Origin: Cloeon dipterum
Lineage: Eukaryota; Arthropoda; Insecta; Ephemeroptera; Baetidae
NCBI RefSeq assembly: GCF_949628265.1
Contig: NC_088786.1
Coordinates: 38,399,681 to 38,463,680 of the forward strand
Direction of reading: 5' to 3'
DNA: 64,000 nt
The position numbers were made by a program, and so were the translations under genes. Shown piece after piece: positions 59,316-64,000 of the stretch (its first letter is position 1; each line of letters opens with the position of its first letter). The notes below the pieces were generated by a model. That model was not told the DNA's origin, did no database searches, and saw nothing but the letters and a program-made list of their open reading frames with translations.

Positions 59316-60610
59316 ATTTGTTTCCTATTTTACTTTTTAGCCTGCTCAAAGCTGATTGTGTTTGATGGATGTGTGAACGCTGGGAGGGAAAATTGAATAA
59401 AATTTTACACCCAGAATATGCAAACTGAAGTCGCTTGGCTGCCTCGTTTCATTTCTCTCGTCGTTTCCTCATCTAGTCGATTAAAAAAACCCAAAATCTT
59501 TAATATAAAGCAGATTTTGGGATCGTTTAGGGGCGGAAAAAGGGCCGAAAAGATGCAGAATTTCACGAACAGTCTGATAAACTTTGGATTTTTACTGTAC
59601 GATCCATAGGAGCTGAGTTATTGATTTTTAAAGTCGAAAAAAGCGATTTGTGACATTTCGAAATTTAGTTTTCAGGGCCCAGGCGGGGTCCTATGGGCCC
59701 GACGGCGCCGATTTGGGTACCAATCGATGCCCCTTTATATGGTGCGTCCGCCCGTGTGCGGTTTTCTAAAATCAGACCATTTTTCGAATTTTTACGAATT
59801 GTTTTCAACCCAATTTTATAAAAAGTCGGAATTTTCCGAATTTTCAATGAATACCGCCGGTCATATCTCCATTCCAGGGCAAAAATTCGGAAAATGGCTG
59901 CTCAGTCTACGGGAAATTTATCTGGGATCATTTTAAGACCAAATACGAGCCAATCCGATCAAAATCCTAGCAGGAGATAGACTTTGAAGTTCGAAAAACG
60001 TGATTTTTGGGCTTTCTCCATAAGGTTAACATGGGAAACCGAAAAATCGCGATTTTTTCCAAACGGAAGAAAATTAAACAGTTTTACCGACTCCATCGCA
60101 CGTGCCGGACCACTGCCGGTGTGGAAACCGATTTTCAGATTTTTCGCGCCCATAGAAGAATTAAAACTAAATTTTTTCCGTGAATTTTTGGCTTCGTGAC
60201 TCTGGCGAAAATGGTTTTATTTTTGTTAAAATTCGGCCGTTCGTCCGATTTCCGACCACGACCCCTCATTGGACAGGTCTCGTGAAGGACTTTGACCTGC
60301 GGTACCCTGACGACCTTTTTCAGGGTCCCCGCGACCTGAGATCCGCTCCCAGTCCGAATTTTCGTGCTTTTCCAACGCTTTCTTTAATCCTAGTCTGTCT
60401 CCAACCTTGCTCAGGTCGCGCGACCTGACGATTATTGTTTGCTAGTCTGGAAACCGCCAAAATTTGTTTCCTACTTTACTTGCTGCTTGTGTTTGATGGA
60501 CGTGTGAGCGCTGGGAGGGAAAATTGAACAAAAATTTACACCCTGAAAACTGAAGTCGCTCTCGGCTGCGTCGTTTCATTTCTCTGTTCGTTTCCTCTTC
60601 TCGCTTTTGA
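59316..60610. repeat. GACCTGAG element flanked by a duplicated ~150 bp segment
   Basis: TTTCCTATTTTACTT, TGTGTTTGATGGATGTGTGA, GCTGGGAGGGAAAATTGAA and TGCCTCGTTTCATTTCTC at 59320-59470 recur at 60465-60600. Between them lies a full-length GACCTGAG element (59489-60435). The right copy lies just upstream of the lipocalin gene and may be its promoter or leader. Confidence 0.75.
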
Positions 60611-60694
60611 TTAGACTCTGGGTGCTAATTCGAGAAAATCAGCACTGCTCTCGTTAAGAGAAAGAAAACGGCGACGCAGAAAGCAGCAGCTAGC

Positions 60695-62526
60695 ATGGCA
60701 CCGCAGCTCCTTCTGCTCTTCCTCCTCGGCTCCCTGATTGGCAGCAGCGTCCAGGACGCGGCCATCCGCTGTCCCAATGTCCGCATCGTCTCGCCCTTCG
60801 ACCTCAAACAAGTAAGAACACACAGTTCGAAAACAAAGCGCAGTTTCTTAAATTGAAAAAAATAGAATTATTTCAGTATTTTTTCCTTGAAAAAGCAGTA
60901 TTAAAAAATTATTTGGTGCAGTTTCTAGGCACCTGGTACGAGATCGCGCGTTTCCAAGTGTTCGACCCGAATTTGGGCAGCAGCGGACTGACGACGCGGC
61001 CGCGTTTGTCGTCGTGCGTGCGCCTCAACTTCCTGCTGACCGACGAGGGAAAACTGCGCGTCGAACGGACCGGCCTCGACGCCAAAAACAACACCATCAC
61101 GCAAATCGGCGTCGCTGAGCAGAACGTCCACGACAATGCTAGATTTTTCTTCAAGTACTCCGGTAAAAATATTTTTTTATTTCAAGACCCACTAAAACCA
61201 CATTTTTCATATTCCAATCGATTCCTGAGGGTCGAAATAGGGGGAGTAGATGATTTTTCTGGTCGAAAAACGTTTTGTGACGTGCTAGCAGAGGTTTAAA
61301 GCAAAACGCACGTTGCTTTGGCGCGCAAAACATTTGAATCTTTTAATCGCGTCCCCCCTCTGACGTCACAGCCAGGCTTCGCGCTTAGTTGAGATGGCAG
61401 GCGACGGCAGAGCCATCTATCTGCGCATACCCAGCAAGAGCAGCGAAGCAAACAGTCACGTGACTCAATCTCGCCATCTCATTGGCCGAGAACAAGCATG
61501 CGCGTCTCCCCTCCACTCCCTCCAATCACTCTGGTGCGCATGTCACACTCCTCAGAGTGGGGGTATTATATACAAGAGGAGGGGGAAGCGAGAAATGAAG
61601 AAATTCGCGTGCCTCTGCTCCTAGCCAATGAGATGGCGAGATTTAGTCACGAGACCCTCTCAGCTGTCAATGCCAAGATTTTAGCATGGCTGTGACGTCA
61701 GAGAATGACGCTTGCGCAGTAGCGACCAATTAAATGGTTCGAGCGATCACGTGACTCAGTCTCGCCAAAAGCACGCACTGCTTCGAGGGTGTGTGGAAGG
61801 GAGTTAGCACACTCTAGGCCAATGAGAAGGCGGGATTAAGTCACGTGACTGCTGGAACCTCGTCTCTGCTTCACTGCACTTGCTAGTCATGAGCAGATGT
61901 CTCTACTGTCGCCTACTCCAGCTGTTGCTTGGTGCTTGGCAGCTGTGACGTCAGAGGGGGGACGAATGCGTAGTAGCGACAAATGGATTCAAACGTTTTG
62001 CGCGCCAAAGCAACGTGCGTTTTGCTTTCCGCCTCTGTTCACACGTCAAAAAAGGTTTTAAAACCAGAAAAACAGTTCATCCTACCTAATTCGACCCTCA
62101 GGAATCGATTGGAATGAACAAAAATGTGATTTGAGTTGGTCTTTCAGCAAAAAAATTCCTGTTGAAAATTGTAAAAATCGTGTTTCCTTCCAGACGCCGT
62201 GGAGGAGGAATTGGGGGTGGTTGAGGTGGTGTACGAGGAGCACGCGCTGCTCTACGGCTGCTACCTGACCAGGACCGGCCACATCAAGCAGGACGCCTGG
62301 ATCCTCGGGTTTGAAATACAATTCTAGCCTTTATTTTTATTATTAATTTTATTTTGTGGTGAGCAGCCGGGACCCTGAGCTGCCCAGGGTGACGGTGGAC
62401 GTGCTGCAGGGCACGCTGCAGAGCAAACGCGTCGACATCTCCAACTTCAGGCACGTCTCCCACGACGAATTCTGCAAAAACGTGTTGCCCGAGAACTCCA
62501 CCGTCGTCTCCGATGATGAGTTTTGA
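60695..62526 (+). CDS. Secreted lipocalin, apolipoprotein D/Lazarillo-like
   Basis: Secreted carrier of small hydrophobic ligands. Four exons, 60695-60811, 60922-61162, 62194-62308 and 62367-62526, give 210 aa. The signal peptide is about residues 1-20 (MAPQLLLLFLLGSLIGSSVQ). The lipocalin signature FLGTWYEIARF begins exon 2 (residues 40-50), preceded by the CPNVRIVSPFDLKQ leader typical of ApoD-type proteins. Four cysteines (RCPN, SCVRLN, YGCYLT, EFCKNV) fit the two-disulfide ApoD pattern. The middle strand has VVEVVYEEHALLYGCYLTRTG and exon 4 starts with GRDPELP. The start is the only ATG giving a signal peptide. Intron 2 is expanded to 1 kb by nested foldback elements. A candidate poly(A) signal AATAAA lies at 62735-62740. 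The family is clear; which insect paralogue it is cannot be said. Confidence 0.9.
61200..62135. mobile_element. Nested foldback elements in lipocalin intron 2
   Basis: Outer arms of ~190 bp (about 61205-61385 and 61930-62130): CCAATCGATTCCTGAGGGTC, AAGCAAAACGCACGTTGCTT, TGGCGCGCAAAACATTTGAA and CCCTCTGACGTCACAGC, with mirrors on the right. Inside at 61390-61920 is a GTCACGTGAC/CCAAT element like the one at 55790-56390, including GGGGGTATTATATACAAGAG. Another TGACGTCAGAGAATGACG lies near 61692. Confidence 0.85.
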
Positions 62527-64000
62527 GACGCGGGCACCAGATATGGATTTGATTTTTGTTCTTGTTTTTTTTTAGATTAGAATTGAGGTGTTAGACTCTT
62601 TTCAGGAATTTATTTATGTTTCAAAATAATTAAAAAAATTACCTCGATTTTGTGTGAATTTTGGACTGCTTTTTCTTTATTTCTTTCCGTCAAAAGAAAG
62701 CTGATAGCAAAAAAATTTTCAGAGGAGATTCTCGAATAAATTAACTCAATTTTGGGCATTTTAATTTTCCCCAAAAATATTTTTAGGTTCTCTAACGGCC
62801 AGTTGAAATTTTCAGACGCATTTTGTGCGAAAATGGTAAATTTGAGAAATATTTGCTCAATAGGAAAAATACTGGAAATTTAATCAGCTTTCTGAATTTA
62901 GCCTGTTTTTGACGCTACTTAAAACTGCTGAATTTTAATTAGACCAAACACACACCCCTTTCGAAAATCTGCAATTTTTGGAAAAATAAAAAATTACTCT
63001 CAAGACTCAAAAGAACTATTTTTTATCTTCTCACAATTCAATTTTCATAATTTTTCTAACCCCGGAAGTGCTCAATTCATTTCCTTTGCTCAAAAAAGGG
63101 GGCGTTAACCAGTAAAATTTCAGTAAATTTTCGGGTTTGAATTTCTTATTAAATAAAACAAAAATGACATACTTTGTAACTTATATGTATTTACTGTTTT
63201 TATTTCCTACAAAGCAAATAATTTGAATTTTTCCGAGTGTTTGTTTGTGTGTGTTTTGTTTGTTGGTTTGTTTGTCAGGCGATTCACAGAAGTAGCAAAA
63301 GAAAATAATGAATGAGACATGTACAGCTTTGTTAATTTATTTGCACTCTGGTTTGTCGTACGTATACACTCGAATTCGAATGAAATGTCACGCGCTACAA
63401 TTAGCAACAATTGCGGATCGGTTGAATAACAAAATAATGAACGAACGAACTCTCTCATCAGCACAACGACGATCAATGAATGAAAAGACGATCAGAGCAG
63501 ATAGAGGATTAAGATGCGGGTAGATAGATCGAGAGAGAGAGAGAGAGAAAGAGTTGCTGCGTGGCAAAATGCACCTTTTTACAATAATTCGTGTCTAATT
63601 TACTGCGTGTAATGTATAATAATTGTTTATGAACATTAGGCGTAGTACGTATACAGTAGAAGTAGTCAATCATCATGTTGTCATGTAAAAAATTATTTTC
63701 ATACACTTATCACAGATAGTTATGCGCAAAACAATCAATATAATCACGGAAAATCGCTTCGGAATCAAATTGGAATTTTTATTTTCGAGGTTTGGTTGCC
63801 GTTGCGTAGTGTCCGAAGCCGTCCACAGGGGCGCTGATTACTTCAAACACTTATTAACGGCTGTACGGATTGATTTTAAATTAAAAAATAAATATCTCAT
63901 CGTTTTGTCATGATTCAATGAATATTTAGAGAGGAAAAAGCTTGAAAATGATCAGTCCTACGTACGCTTTTCATTAGACAATTAACCGTTTTTACAGCTA
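62527..64000. other. Intergenic DNA after the lipocalin gene
   Basis: AT-rich, with no reading frame I can support. (GA)n at about 63530-63548, and GTTTGTTTG-type runs near 63240. GTCCACAGGGGCGCTGATT near 63811 resembles the ends of the GGCGCCATCT foldback family. Confidence 0.5.

Noticed and set aside
43522-60199. Repeated short frames with similar translations (for example 43451-43645, 53748-54293, 59665-59847, 59959-60153)
   Set aside because: The similarity follows from copies of the GACCTGAG element. Frames differ between copies, carry stops and lie in introns or intergenic DNA.
63207-63476. A minus-strand gene in the right end
   Set aside because: The frame is driven by GTTTGTTTG runs, with no splice sites or recognisable protein; it looks like untranslated or intergenic DNA.

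Overview
This is animal nuclear DNA, almost certainly from an arthropod and most likely an insect. Genes are split by GT-AG introns, and I assembled the exons by hand. Every gene model closes in frame. The recognisable proteins match the lengths of animal orthologues: RpL21 159 aa, Usp12/46 367 aa, Fgop2 197 aa, Nap1 383 aa, TMEM131 1705 aa and a secreted lipocalin of 210 aa. I see no bacterial operons, CRISPR array, tRNA or phage genes. I cannot name the species or order from sequence alone.

Layout. At 0.6-1.3 kb is RpL21 (+), convergent with the deubiquitinase Usp12/46 (1.67-4.52 kb, -). Usp12/46 shares a 0.6 kb head-to-head promoter interval with the STRIPAK component Fgop2 (5.12-5.83 kb, +). 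From 7.0 to 9.46 kb lies the first (A, -) of four paralogous, unnamed leucine-rich-repeat/F-box-like genes. Nap1 (10.8-14.5 kb, +) follows. The other three paralogues B, C and D (16.9-31.1 kb, +) stand in tandem. All four share six exons with the same phases, a first coding exon that is only the start codon, and a co-duplicated ~0.5 kb 5' flank. From 33.6 to 56.6 kb a 23-exon gene encodes a TMEM131-type type I membrane protein (collagen secretion factor). An ApoD-like lipocalin occupies 60.7-62.5 kb. The remainder to 64 kb has no gene I can support.

The genes look mostly independent: housekeeping and signalling genes with one young local gene family wedged between them. The rest of the window is repeat-rich. 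I see several foldback/MITE families whose arms carry motifs resembling E2F, NRF1, YY1, CRE, E-box and CCAAT sites. There is a 5S-rRNA-derived SINE (SINE3 type) in an intron of gene C. A ~154 bp minisatellite occurs in three introns of two genes, twice behind the same leader. There is a 235-255 bp GGGCGTGGC satellite, and a ~0.95 kb dispersed element, with shorter versions, concentrated in TMEM131 introns. Nested insertions and shared insertion sites give a relative order of events. I did not find a multi-gene novel system. The most unusual things here are the F-box/LRR cluster with its start-codon-only exon and hairpin-bearing introns, the 5S SINE, and the leader-plus-minisatellite element.
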